Part shown: positions 32,801 to 43,000 of the stretch, piece by piece
How the letters are laid out: each line of letters starts with the position of its first letter
Numbering within the stretch: the first letter of the stretch is position 1
NCBI RefSeq assembly: GCF_001039355.2
Contig: NW_019774280.1
Coordinates: 337,443 to 401,442, forward strand
Direction of reading: 5' to 3'
Length of the DNA: 64,000 nucleotides
Source of the DNA: Lingula anatina
Taxonomy: Eukaryota > Brachiopoda > Lingulata > Lingulida > Lingulidae
Position numbers and translations under genes: made by a program
The notes under the pieces: generated by a model
What the model saw: the letters and a program-made list of their open reading frames with translations, nothing else
What the model was told of the DNA's origin: nothing
Databases searched by the model: none

Positions 32801-35800
32801 TTCGACAGCTAAGCAAAGCAGCTTACTATGGGACTCTTGCTCTCAGAGAAAATGTCCAGAAACGGACAGCCATTGCCAGGTAATTCAATATTTATCAAGA
32901 ACCGTTTGTAAAGTCCTCCAAAGAAATGCTGCAACAGGGGCACCTGCTCCAATACCTCGACCAGGGTGTCCGCGTATCACACCAAGAAGACAGGATCGCC
33001 TTCTCCTTAGAGGACGCCGTGCTGGTCGTACAAATGCAACCAGTGTCCTCAGAAAAGAGAGGCAGAATGTCATTCAAACGCCCGTTTCAAGGTCAATCGT
33101 GAACAAGAGATTACTGCAAGCCGGTTATTTTGCACGAAGGGCAGTAGGGAAACCACTGTTAACAGCAGGTCATATACAGCGACGCCTGCAATGGGCTGGG
33201 GACCACGTGCGTTTGCAGCCAAAACACTGGAATCACGTCGTTTTCAGTAATGAGGCCACATATGGATCTTTTAGGGTTGATGGTCGAATCCGTGTCCACC
33301 GACGTGTACGAGGGACATAAAACGATGGTTGTGTACTACCTAGGGTGCAAGCAGGGGGTTGTAACGTCTCTGTTTGAGGAGAATTTCATGTCGGTGCCCA
33401 GAACCAGTTGGTTTTTGTAAGAGGCAACCTCAGCCAGGATTCCTACAGAGACATTCTACGGCAAACGATGCTTCGATTGGTAAGAGCCATCTTCAAGGAC
33501 AACTTTGTGTACCAAGACGACTGCGCAACCCCACATCGAGGCCGCAGAATCACTGTTTTTCTTCAAAACCAATGGGTTCAGCAACTGCCCTGGCCTACAA
33601 ACTCTCCAGATATGAACCTAATTGAAAATCTTTGGGCAAAAGTAACTCACAAAATTANAGTACACCGAGAGCGGGGCCCCTGTAAAAAATAAATACTATT
33701 TTTAAACTTTGCGTTGGTAATAGTAACATTGCGATTTCTTAAATTTTAACCCCATTCATACACAGCACGGTGACAGGCGCCACCAGCAAGCCCGGGCATT
33801 CTAAATCGAGACTTCAAGTTTCAGAACGGTAATCCGCTGACATACTGATCCGCGGACGAAATATGGCTGACCTCTCTTCAAAGGATTGCTTAATCCCTTG
33901 ATGGTTTCACTACGTCCACATGCGCCATTAAACGGATTAAATCTCGGCTCCGAGGTTTAATTGCTAGGCCCTTGCAGGGATTGCGTGTAAGAAGGCGGGG
34001 AGATTTAATCCGTTTAATGGCGCGTGTGGAAAGGGTGAGAACATCCTCTTGCCGAATACCAAGGGCGAGACACCCTTCTAATATGAACCACTGAATACTA
34101 GGGAATATTTAAATATTCTTATCTACCTCCACTAAAACTCATCCCACCATTCGAAGGCGAGACGCCTAAAAGGGTAACAATAACTAAAGAAAAAAACAAA
34201 GAAAAACAGAATACTCTTCATGCCTGTCTGAACAAGACATGGCTCATTACAGAAAACGAAAACGCCTAACCGTCCACTGTCACCCGTCTATCTTAAACTT
34301 TGCTAAAACCTGCGAGTTTACAGCTGAAAATACCAAAGCCATTGGACAAAAATCAAAGCAGTTCTACAGCATATCGACTGAGCTCAAACCACAATCGCCC
34401 CAAATCTAAGTGCTCAAATGACTCCCTTCGAATTAGGAAGCACCTTTCTTCCTGAGCAATATTCCACGGAGGCTAAGGGCTTTCATTGATCATGTCGACC
34501 CCCTGCCGATGTTACATGACAGAGAGTCTCCCATAATAGACAGTCCGCTTCCCATTCATTTGTACAGGTAAGCCTCGCCCTAGATTTTGACCCACTTAGG
34601 TCAGGCTAACCCTAACCATTATAACTAAATGGAGGGCGGGTTTTCTGTTACACGGGCCCTCAGTTTCGTCACACTGGGAACCAAACACTTCAGTACAGGC
34701 GAGGAGATGAGAGGTACATTAATTGTCTTGACAGGACTGGTATAAATACCGACAAACCGGAAACCCACAGGATATAGCCGTTTACCTCTAACATCTCAAG
34801 CGTGAAGGCATACACCAAATACAATAGTCTGGGCGATCAAGAGGCTACCACAAATGGAGTCAAATGTCCAAATGTAGGTGCATCAAACCATGGAACTATT
34901 ACTTCCATATTAGTCCATGAGCCAGACGCCTGATTTTCAGCCACTGGGACGAATTCTCATAGTGATTTTTAGTAAGGCCTATGTCTCTAGTGTCCAAATA
35001 CGTGTGATAGCATTCTCATACTGGTAGCTTTTTGTGTGCTATCACACTTAAGACACCACCGAGATTACGGCATGAGCCAAAGAAAGACTACGTCGTAGAT
35101 ATGAATGCAGATTAAGAAGGGACCAGTGCCCATCTATATAGCTTTCTTATTCTTTTATTCATATTCAGCATACCATGTAAGGCGCGACAGGTTCAACTTT
35201 AATCCACGATCCTTCCCAAAGCTGCTGACAAAGCTAGCTTTTCAGTGGCGGATTTAGGGGAGGGGGTTGTCTGAAAAAATTATGCCAATGGTACACTCAT
35301 GAAATAAGAATTTGACTAGCTGTATCATAGTTCTAAACTGTACCAAATGACACCATTCGCTTTTTAAAATGCCAAAAAATCTTGGGGCCCTTCAGCAGGC
35401 CCCGAACCCCATGCCATGGGAGAGGAGGGCGAGGGTCGGCTTCACATCCGCAGCCTGTTATTCCTAAAAACCGGACACCCCCTTAAAATAACCCTGTAAC
35501 CTCCCTGGCTCCTGTCCTTACTTCCATGCTACTATGAAACCACCACAACATATTTCGTCAATTCCTCCATTTAAAAGGATTTCAAATTTCTTGCAACAAA
35601 CTGCAATATACCAGTACTATGCTATGTACCAAAAGCAAAAGAAAAAGCCTTACCCAGCAGTGCAAGAGACGACTCTGGAAATGTTTCATCCTGTTGGAAA
35701 CACAAGATTACCGTTCCCCACGAACCTTTAATTCCACCTTCAATAAATAATAGAAGAATAGCAATCCCTAGTACAACCCAACCTCTGTAAATAACGGGAG

Positions 35801-35819
35801 ACAACATTGTCGTGTGCAT
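26951..35819 (-). CDS. Major facilitator superfamily transporter, monocarboxylate-transporter-like, copy 2
   Basis: Seven coding exons on the minus strand: 35819-35654, 30514-30203, 29707-29530, 28760-28643, 28104-27879, 27591-27448, 27111-26951. They total 1305 bp, 434 residues. Exons 2-7 have exactly the lengths of copy 1 (312, 178, 118, 226, 144, 161). It has the same landmarks: YRGWVVLGIAILLL, GIMFGTGGGLFVL, MARWFPWTHRF, STEQQEDGANEK, MGMIGQTFASFVGD and GVTGSYYAVF. It is four residues longer at the N-terminus (MHTTMLSPVIYRGW). Both copies are open throughout, so both may be functional. Membrane carrier of the SLC16-like type; the substrate is not deducible. Intron 1 as shown (30515-35653) is inflated by a repeated segment and a Tc1-like element. 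Confidence 0.85.
29113..29158. repeat. (TTTA)n microsatellite
   Basis: About eleven TTTA units in intron 3 of transporter copy 2; copy 1 lacks the tract at the matching position. Confidence 0.8.
29766..29842. repeat. (CA)n(GA)n microsatellite in transporter copy 2
   Basis: CA tract followed by a long interrupted GA tract. It is the expanded counterpart of 22286-22339. Confidence 0.8.
30731..30865. repeat. Inverted repeat in transporter intron 1
   Basis: CCACACGCGCCATTAAACGG with GATTAAATC pairs with GATTTAATCCGTTTAATGGC followed by GCGTGTGG about 100 bp later. Present also at about 33917-34030. In copy 1 (near 23232) the right arm has been deleted. Confidence 0.7.
31352..31506. repeat. Dispersed repeat (GACAGAGAGTC type), copy 2
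   Basis: Homologous to 18729-18875, here inside a 1-kb stretch that transporter copy 1 lacks. Confidence 0.6.
32096..32365. repeat. hAT-like MITE remnant (CAGTGGCGGATTTAGGGG start)
   Basis: Starts CAGTGGCGGATTTAGGGGAG and carries a C-rich region before ACCCTGTAACC. The corresponding end in copy 1 reads TCCTGGATCCGCCCCTG (23894-23912). The CAG-GGCGGATC type of terminus is common in hAT non-autonomous elements; both copies are degraded. Confidence 0.45.
32478..33656 (+). mobile_element. Tc1-like transposon with decayed transposase, right end cut by the N
   Basis: Inserted at a TA (32476-32477): the empty site with a single TA is seen near 35622. The left terminus is CAGGGTTACCACTTAATATG. Across 32797-33650 the plus strand encodes, in shifting frames, Tc1-type transposase segments: an N-terminal helix-turn-helix region (ALRENVQKRTAIA, RPGCPRIT), LLQAGYFARRA, QRRLQWAGDH, HVVFSNEATYGSF (first catalytic region), VYQDDCATPHRGR (second) and SPDMNLIENLWAK (third, Glu kept). 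Where relatives have FSDE, this has FSNE. There is a stop near 32881 and another at 33318, so the enzyme is not intact. Sequence stops at the N before a right inverted repeat. Confidence 0.85.
33657..33657. other. Single N between redundant segments (scaffold join)
   Basis: Left of the N the sequence is inside a Tc1-like transposase. Right of it the sequence restarts in transporter exon 2, repeating 30493 onward. This is the pattern of two overlapping contigs placed end to end. Confidence 0.8.
33658..35622. repeat. Redundant segment, second copy
   Basis: Near-identical to 30493-32477, without the Tc1-like element. It continues uninterrupted into transporter exon 1 at 35654. It probably is the alternative haplotype of the same intron. 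Confidence 0.85.
34514..34670. repeat. Dispersed repeat (GACAGAGAGTC type), copy 3
   Basis: Third copy, inside the second redundant segment and thus probably not an independent insertion. Confidence 0.6.
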
Positions 35820-36165
35820 GTGATGTCGTGTGTTTATCCCCAGTGTCCTCTCAGCACGTGTCTTCTCAGTTCTGTCTAACTTAATTGAACAGAAATAACA
35901 TGTCCCTGATAGGAATATGAACCCGCCAAGACAGTGACAACCGACTCTTCATTTACTTGTATGTGCGACTGAAACGTTTTTCTTTCATGTATAATCATGC
36001 GTGGATTCACTCCGTCTTGATCCGCGTCCGTAAGCCGGCGGGAATTATTCAACAGTAAAGAATGATGACAGCCTTCTGAGTTTTGAAATGGAGATGTACC
36101 TTCATTATTAGCACGTGTTAGAAAAATCTTCTATTAATTATGATCTCCATTAATGTTAAGTAATG

Positions 36166-36950
36166 AATATTTATTTTGTCATGATCCAAATCATGGTGGT
36201 AGTGTTTTAATAGTTGACAAACAGGGGAGAAAGCATGCACTCTCCTTTCATCTTAAATCTCCCCTGCAACCTCATTCAATGATTTAATAGAGTCCGAGAT
36301 GCTTTGTGAAATAAACTGTACCATATAGTACTTTCAAGCTGCAATATATATTCAATCATTTGGTCTAACGAGCTTCAGGTAGCTGAACTTGACTTTTAAA
36401 TATAGTAGTAGTATCGGGGAGGGGGGGGGATAGGGCGGGGGGGGGGTTAAGTGTCACATTGTGCACGATTTATTAACAGTGGTTTTGTGCATGGTAGTAA
36501 GTTAATGTTAAAGGGATAACAACTGTTCGTATGAGATTCACATTTCACCATAAATAGGCCTACCGCCATTGTTAACAACTAATAGAAATATAATCAGTTA
36601 TCGTAGCTAGGCCTATGTGTTAACATTATTGTTAAACTTGGACATTATTACGATATTTTAACACCTGAGCAAATAACACTGCATGTACTCACATAAACAT
36701 AAAGGTAACACATGTGAATACAATTAGGGGCTTAGGGCCTACATGTTTTTATATATATAGGACCTATATTTAGGCCTACTGGAAATATTATCGATCGTTA
36801 GGGGCCTATAAAAAATATTTTTAAACCCCTGTTAAAAGGCATATTTTAAAAAATCCAAATCTACAACATCATATTTGAACATTATAATAAACATTAAGAT
36901 AACATTTGTGAAAAAACATTTACATGATGGTTTTAAAACATTGTTGTGTT
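36166..36950. other. Region between divergent transporter copy 2 and YEATS2
   Basis: No gene seen. It contains a G-rich stretch at 36416-36447 and AT-rich sequence. The upstream parts of both flanking genes must lie in 35820-37050. Confidence 0.4.
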
Positions 36951-36959
36951 CGGTGGATT

Positions 36960-37084
36960 AACCCGATCAATAGGGATTTGTGGCGCGTGGATCGTAAACT
37001 CTAAAAACTTTGACCTAATTTTCTCGACTGAAATCGAGGTCTATTTCCCAAAATGGCGGCGTCCATGAACATGAATCTTGATTG
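36960..37084 (+). other. YEATS2: YEATS2 first (non-coding) exon, 5' part approximate
   Basis: The exon ends at the strong donor GATTG|gtaagt (37084). It holds an ATG at 37053 in a good context (AAAATGGCGG). Spliced to the exon at 38084, this ATG opens an 11-codon frame that stops at TAG 38085-38087, three bases before the main ATG. The 5' boundary is not visible; 36960 is a guess. Confidence 0.5.
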
Positions 37085-40000
37085 GTAAGTCCCGTCATTC
37101 ACTTCAGTTCTATACGTCCCGATGACAGCCAACAGTAACCAGAATTCTCAGAAAACAGGGATATTAATAATCACATTTATTTGAATCCGCAGAGAACATT
37201 AAATGGACAAAATGCCGATGCATTCCTTTGTTTGGTTGTACGTTTCCCACCCTTTAACTCTTTCTTTGACCTACTTTCCACAGTCGGGTTTTGCGTTGAA
37301 AAAGACGAAGGTTTTAATCTGTGTTGTCTCGTTATTGTCTGTGGAATTAGACATCATATCACTGATATCAAGCTGTCACTTTAATCCAAGTGTCAGGAAT
37401 ATCTCCTAGGGGGTTGGGATCGGGATTTTGTCAGTTTTCGGCCTTGCATACTACTCTAGGTACTTGAGTCTCATGTGTTAGCACTCCTAGACAAGTTGTT
37501 TTAAGATATGCACAATGTCATATATGTAGACGCATGAAAGGTGTAAGTGCATAAAACTAAAAAGTGACCCCAGATAGCTCGTCCACAGCAATTTGGGGGT
37601 ACTCACATCTCATCCTCGCTCACCTCCACCGCCTCAAAGTGGCCACTCCTGAAAAGGAAGCGGGTCTTGCCATCAACAGTGCTCTGAACACTTCATCCGG
37701 TCAGATCAAGGCAAAATAGTTTGCAGTTTGGTAGATATGCTACTTGTCTATAATTTTACAGGTATATACACCTGTATTTTTCATGTGTTTACACATCCTT
37801 CCGATCACAAACCATAAATAGGTGTGCTAATTTATAAAGACATGAAACTTCATACCAATGTCCCAAGCAGTAGTAGTAATGACATGAAAGTTTCAGTTTG
37901 TATTATTGTAACACATTTTATATAAGGATACTGGCTTTAACATTTACATTACCTCCAAGGCATTTATATCTAACTAAATTTTATGCACACGTTTGTATAT
38001 TGCTTAATTCCTATTGACACTTGATTATTAAAAAAATTCTTATTATGATAATATATGCTGTTCTTGACTTCTTTTTTCCTCAGGTAGAACATGGCAGCAA
38101 CTATGAGCTCGAATTTAAAGAGGACACTGGTAGACCAAGATCCCGATTATGATGAAATTGTTGATTCTCAAAGCAAGAGGAGGAGGGTGATAGAAAAAGA
38201 TGGTAGTTATATCTGATGCTCTGGATTGATCCAGTTCTGATTCTTTTCAAATCTTTTCGGCAGCATGGAATACATTTTTGGTTTCAAGTTTAAACAAGTC
38301 TTTTTTTTATGACACAGTACGGGGTGATGAAGTTTTTCCCCACTTTTTGCCATTGTCGGACAAAGAATGGTTTTCTGGGTAAGTACCTAATAAATAAATT
38401 AAAAAAAGACTGAAATTGTCAGAAAAGCAGCATCTCATAATTTTTATTAATTTTCCCCATTTTCAGCAAAAGATGCAACAGTCCACAGAATTGAGGCTAT
38501 AATTCAGAGTCAATTTTCCCAGGAGTTTAAAAACAAGGAGGCTGAGGCTGAAGAAATTGACAGGGTAAGCACACCATGGGGTCCATTTGTTAATTAGTAT
38601 TGGTAGTTTTTCAGTTTTACATATAACATATGGTTTTATTAGTATATAGAAATATCATGTTTAATACAATTTCAGTATTTACTGTAATTAAATTTAAGAT
38701 TAACACTGCTATGTTATTAATGCACAGACCCCTCCATTCATTCATTAGTATTGGTTATTTTCAGTCTTACATATAACAAATGGTTTTATAAAATACCTTG
38801 GTTAATATGTTTAGAATTATATAGATACCTATTGTAATTGGAATTTACTTTAACTATACTTTTTTGGTCAGATTAACTTGCTTTGTTGTAAAGTATTGTT
38901 TGTTTTAGTTTGAATTGTTTCATAGTTTGATCTAAGGGTGCTTTCCCAGAGATTTAGATCGATCTAAAGATTAAGATTTAGATCGACCTAACTCCTTGGG
39001 GGTTCAGGCTAAATTGCAGTCAGCCGAGCGGGCACCATAGTTAATTACCCCCTTACAGCTTTTAGTAAGCGGGACAGACGCTTAATCCGGCCAAGCTGAC
39101 AGTAATCTAGTGAGACTCCCCACAGGGATAGATCGATCTAAAAATCTATGGAAATGGGGTGTAATTTGTTCTGGTCTTTAACTTCCAGAGGCTTCAACAG
39201 ACACGGACAATGTTGGATAGACTGAGAGCATGCATAGTGGCCAGTTACTATAGCAACGCTGGGTCGTCACAGGTAAAGAGGCTGTGTTAATGGTAAACGT
39301 AATGGTCCTTTTAAAGTAAAAGAGTTGGTGTTTATACAGGACTCTGATTTGTCCCCTGCTGATGACTTGAAGTTGAAGGTCGTCAATACGTAGGTCACAT
39401 TTTGTACCACTGAGGGTAATATGGGTTGCCATAAATTTAGTTTGTAAGCTGGGGATATAAGTTTGGCTTGAGATCCCATACTCCTGTGCTCTCTCATTTA
39501 TTACATTAAATGTCATCTTAGTTCTTGTGAAAGATGAAATGAAGTTTAGAAAATGTTGACAAAGAAAAAGATGAGATTTATCACACCATTGACTTATTTT
39601 AAGGAATCTTATTTTTCTGGGCTAAGCATTTCATTACTTGTCATTATACAAGAAGATTAAGCCCAATATTTATTATTGGTGTGCGTCATTAGACCAAAAT
39701 TTATGCTTAATTATTATTATTTACATACCATTATTGTATATCATTAAATCAAATCACAGTCCTCATGTTAACAAGTTTGGTAAACAAAATCCAATACTTC
39801 ACCATTACATCTAACTATCCATTACATACTTACAGTCCAAGTCAGAGCCAGCAATGCCTTCTATCCATCCTACTGTGAAAAAGCATTTGGGGAAAACGGT
39901 GAAGAATACAGAGGTGATTGGTCAGTCAGAACTAGGTCCAGGTCAGGGGTCACATGCTCAAGAAAGGGGTCAAGTTGGATTGAAGGAGCAGAGTTCTGGG

Positions 40001-43000
40001 AGCAGTGTGTCTGGGAAGAGTGAGAGAAGAGAGGTACAGGTCATCACAACTTGTTTAAAGAAGAACAAATGTTTAAAGGATAATATTTGTTAGCAGGAAA
40101 CATGTCATGTATTTTGATCGTTTTATATTTTAAGATGGTGTCTGCATTGCAATTTTTCAAGCGTTTCAGAATACTTAGAATGAACAAGGTTTCAAGATCT
40201 ACATTTTTACTTGATATGGGCTGATATGGAATTGATATGGAATGCTTCTGTTGTTAGAACAGTGATGTTTTGAAGATGCAAAAAATGTAAATGTTTACAA
40301 AGTTGTGCTGAACAAAACACTGCCTGTGTAGTGTATGTGATTTTTGTCTCTGATACTGACTTGTTCTTGTAGAATCATTTTCATTTGTCTGATATTATTT
40401 TCACCCAGACACAGTGTTCTCAAGCAGCCCCTGCTGTTTCACCCTCCAGGGGAGGAAGATTTAAGATAAAAAAGAGAATCGTTGTGGGAAATGTGTCCAA
40501 GTACGTGGTTACTGTAGTCATGGCAACCTAAGTCTTACAGGCAGATATTTTGCCTTAGTCATATGATATGGCTTTCATCAAATTTATAATTAAATAAATT
40601 TGCTTCAGCCATAGTATAATATTTTTAATATTTGATGAAAAGTTTGTATGCAAGCATTTTCTTCTTGCTTTATTGTTTTTTCAAAAAATGCAGAATAATT
40701 TTATTGCCTTACAAATTCAAAATATTGCACTGGGTTATATGATAAATTTTTTGTCCCTTTTTTCTTCAGCAGAAAGTTAAATATTTGACAATAATCTTGA
40801 AGATACATATAAACCTATTTTACAATTATTTTCAGATATATTCCTTTTGAAAAGCGAGATGAGAATGACCACGCGACGCACAAATGGATGGTATACGTCA
40901 GAGGGTCTAAGGAGGAGCCGCACATTGATGGTTTTGTAAAGAAAGTGCGCTTTTTTCTTCACCCCAGTTACAGACCTAATGACTTGGTGGAAGTTAGGTG
41001 AGATGAAGTCTCAGTGATCAAAACACCTTACTGATCTATTCCAGAATTCTGTATTTAATGTCCATGACCCTTGGATTTAATGAAGTTCCCCAGGGGTCCA
41101 GAGTGTAATCAATAAACTAATTTAAATTAAATCACATCATACACGCCCAGGCACGCAATAGCTAGCACATATCATCCCTGGGCTCCGTATCTCGAAAGGT
41201 TCGCTATGTTGCGCACGTGCGCAAGTGTCTCGATTCCATAACCGATTCTATTTCGAGATACGGGGCCATGGAATTGAGACACTTGCGCACGTGCACAACA
41301 TAGCGAACCTTTCAAGATACGGAGCCCTGATCTATTTATATCTTCTTTATTGCTAGCAACGCCAACTGCAAGTTTAGTGATTAATACTTGGCCAATTAAT
41401 ACAGTCTTTATTCACACACACACACACACTATTCCTGGCATATTTTTTTATTTTCTTCTAGTCAGCCTCCATTTCACCTGACGCGGAGGGGGTGGGGGGA
41501 GTTCCCCATCAGAGTCCAGCTTCACTTTAGGGATCAGCGCAATAAAAGCGTGGACATCATTCATCAGTTGAAGGTGAGTGACTGGGTCAGTTCTGTCTTT
41601 ACGGATAAGTTATGCCTTGTTGGTGGAGGGGAATCACAGAAAAAACAGATTTTTTTTTTTGCAATATTAAGGTCTGACATGCAGTGTATGCCTTTAATAT
41701 CTGTGAAATTTGCTTCAAAACAAAGAAAAAAGGTTTATTTACTTTCGTCACAGTTCTTAATACAAAGAAAGGTAAAATGTGTATTATTGGTAGCATGCAT
41801 CTCAATTATAATTTTACTTAAAGGACCATATGAATTTCACATTCCCAAACTTTTCCAAATTGTGGGTTTTATCTATTTAAGCACTCTCAAGTGATGACCA
41901 GTGAGTACTTGATACTTGTTGAGGACCCTGGAAATTTTTTCATCAAAAATTGTATTGAGTCCCTTAAAGCTCTATTTGAAGCCTGTTGGAAGATAATGAC
42001 TGCCTCTGTTTACTTCTAGCTGGACAGGACTTACACTGGCTTGCAGACTTTGGGAGCTGAAACAGTAAGTTGTTTTTACATAAGTGGTCCTCATTGTTTA
42101 AGTCTGAAAGCATTATTAGAAATCTGTGCCTTTTTTTGTACAGATTCTTCCATCTCCCCTTTCTATTATCAGGAAAAAAGTAGATTGTTACATGTTGGAA
42201 GAGCATTTATTTGATTAAAAGTATACTATCTGAGTATGAAAATATCCCAAAGTCATATTATTTATATCCTGCAAAGCCACTGAAGTTTCAGAATTAAAAA
42301 CAATTCAATTCCTCAAATAAAAGGACATGATGTTTAGTCTAGTATTTTTTTTCTGAGGTGTACAGGAAGACATATAGATCTAAACATTACAGGAATTATA
42401 TCAAAACCAATTAATTAGATATGGTATAAAACCTCAAATTCTATGAAAATCGACTAATAGCATAATAAACATATCATCTTAACTTTAAGGTTGTAGATGT
42501 CGATCTAGAAAAAGCAGAGAGTATAGTCCCTGTCGCAAAAACAGCTGCTGCGACATTGACAACATCAGCATCACCAGTAGCAGAAAGCGTAACAAACCAT
42601 ACAGAATACCAGATGAAAAGAACAGAAGAAAGTCATTCTAAGCTAAAATCTAGCTCAGACACTGCTAAAGTGAAAACTGCTGGAGATAAATTTAATCAAG
42701 TTGTCACTCCAGTGAAAAAGAATGGTTTGGTTCAGAATGCCATGAGTAGTACTGAAAGCAATACGCCCACTAAAAACTTTTCTGACCCTGTTTGCCAATT
42801 ACAGATGAAGAAAATAGACAACTCTCATTCAGGTCATCAGGAGAAGCTTGGGGTCGGCACAGCCCCTCGCGATAACTCTAAAAGTCCTGTGGGAAAAACA
42901 AAATGTGATTCACTTAAAACTGACAATTTGGGAGGAAGCAATTCTCCGGGACTAAAAGCAGCAGCTGCATTACCTTTGATGGGATCAGCCCCAATAGACA

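Larger units (their letters stand above)
26198..36165. repeat. Tandem duplication unit 2 (transporter copy 2)
   Basis: Begins GAATACAAAAAGAGCAACAG and ends ATTAATGTTAAGTAATG, homologous to 15959-24575. It is longer because of extra intron-1 sequence (a 1-kb segment from about 31268), a Tc1-like element and a repeated segment around the N at 33657. Confidence 0.85.

Noticed and set aside
33099-33692. Two separate small genes in the Tc1-like region
   Set aside because: They are fragments of one decayed transposase, separated by a frame change at about 33318; the last residues after the N belong to transporter exon 2 on the other strand.
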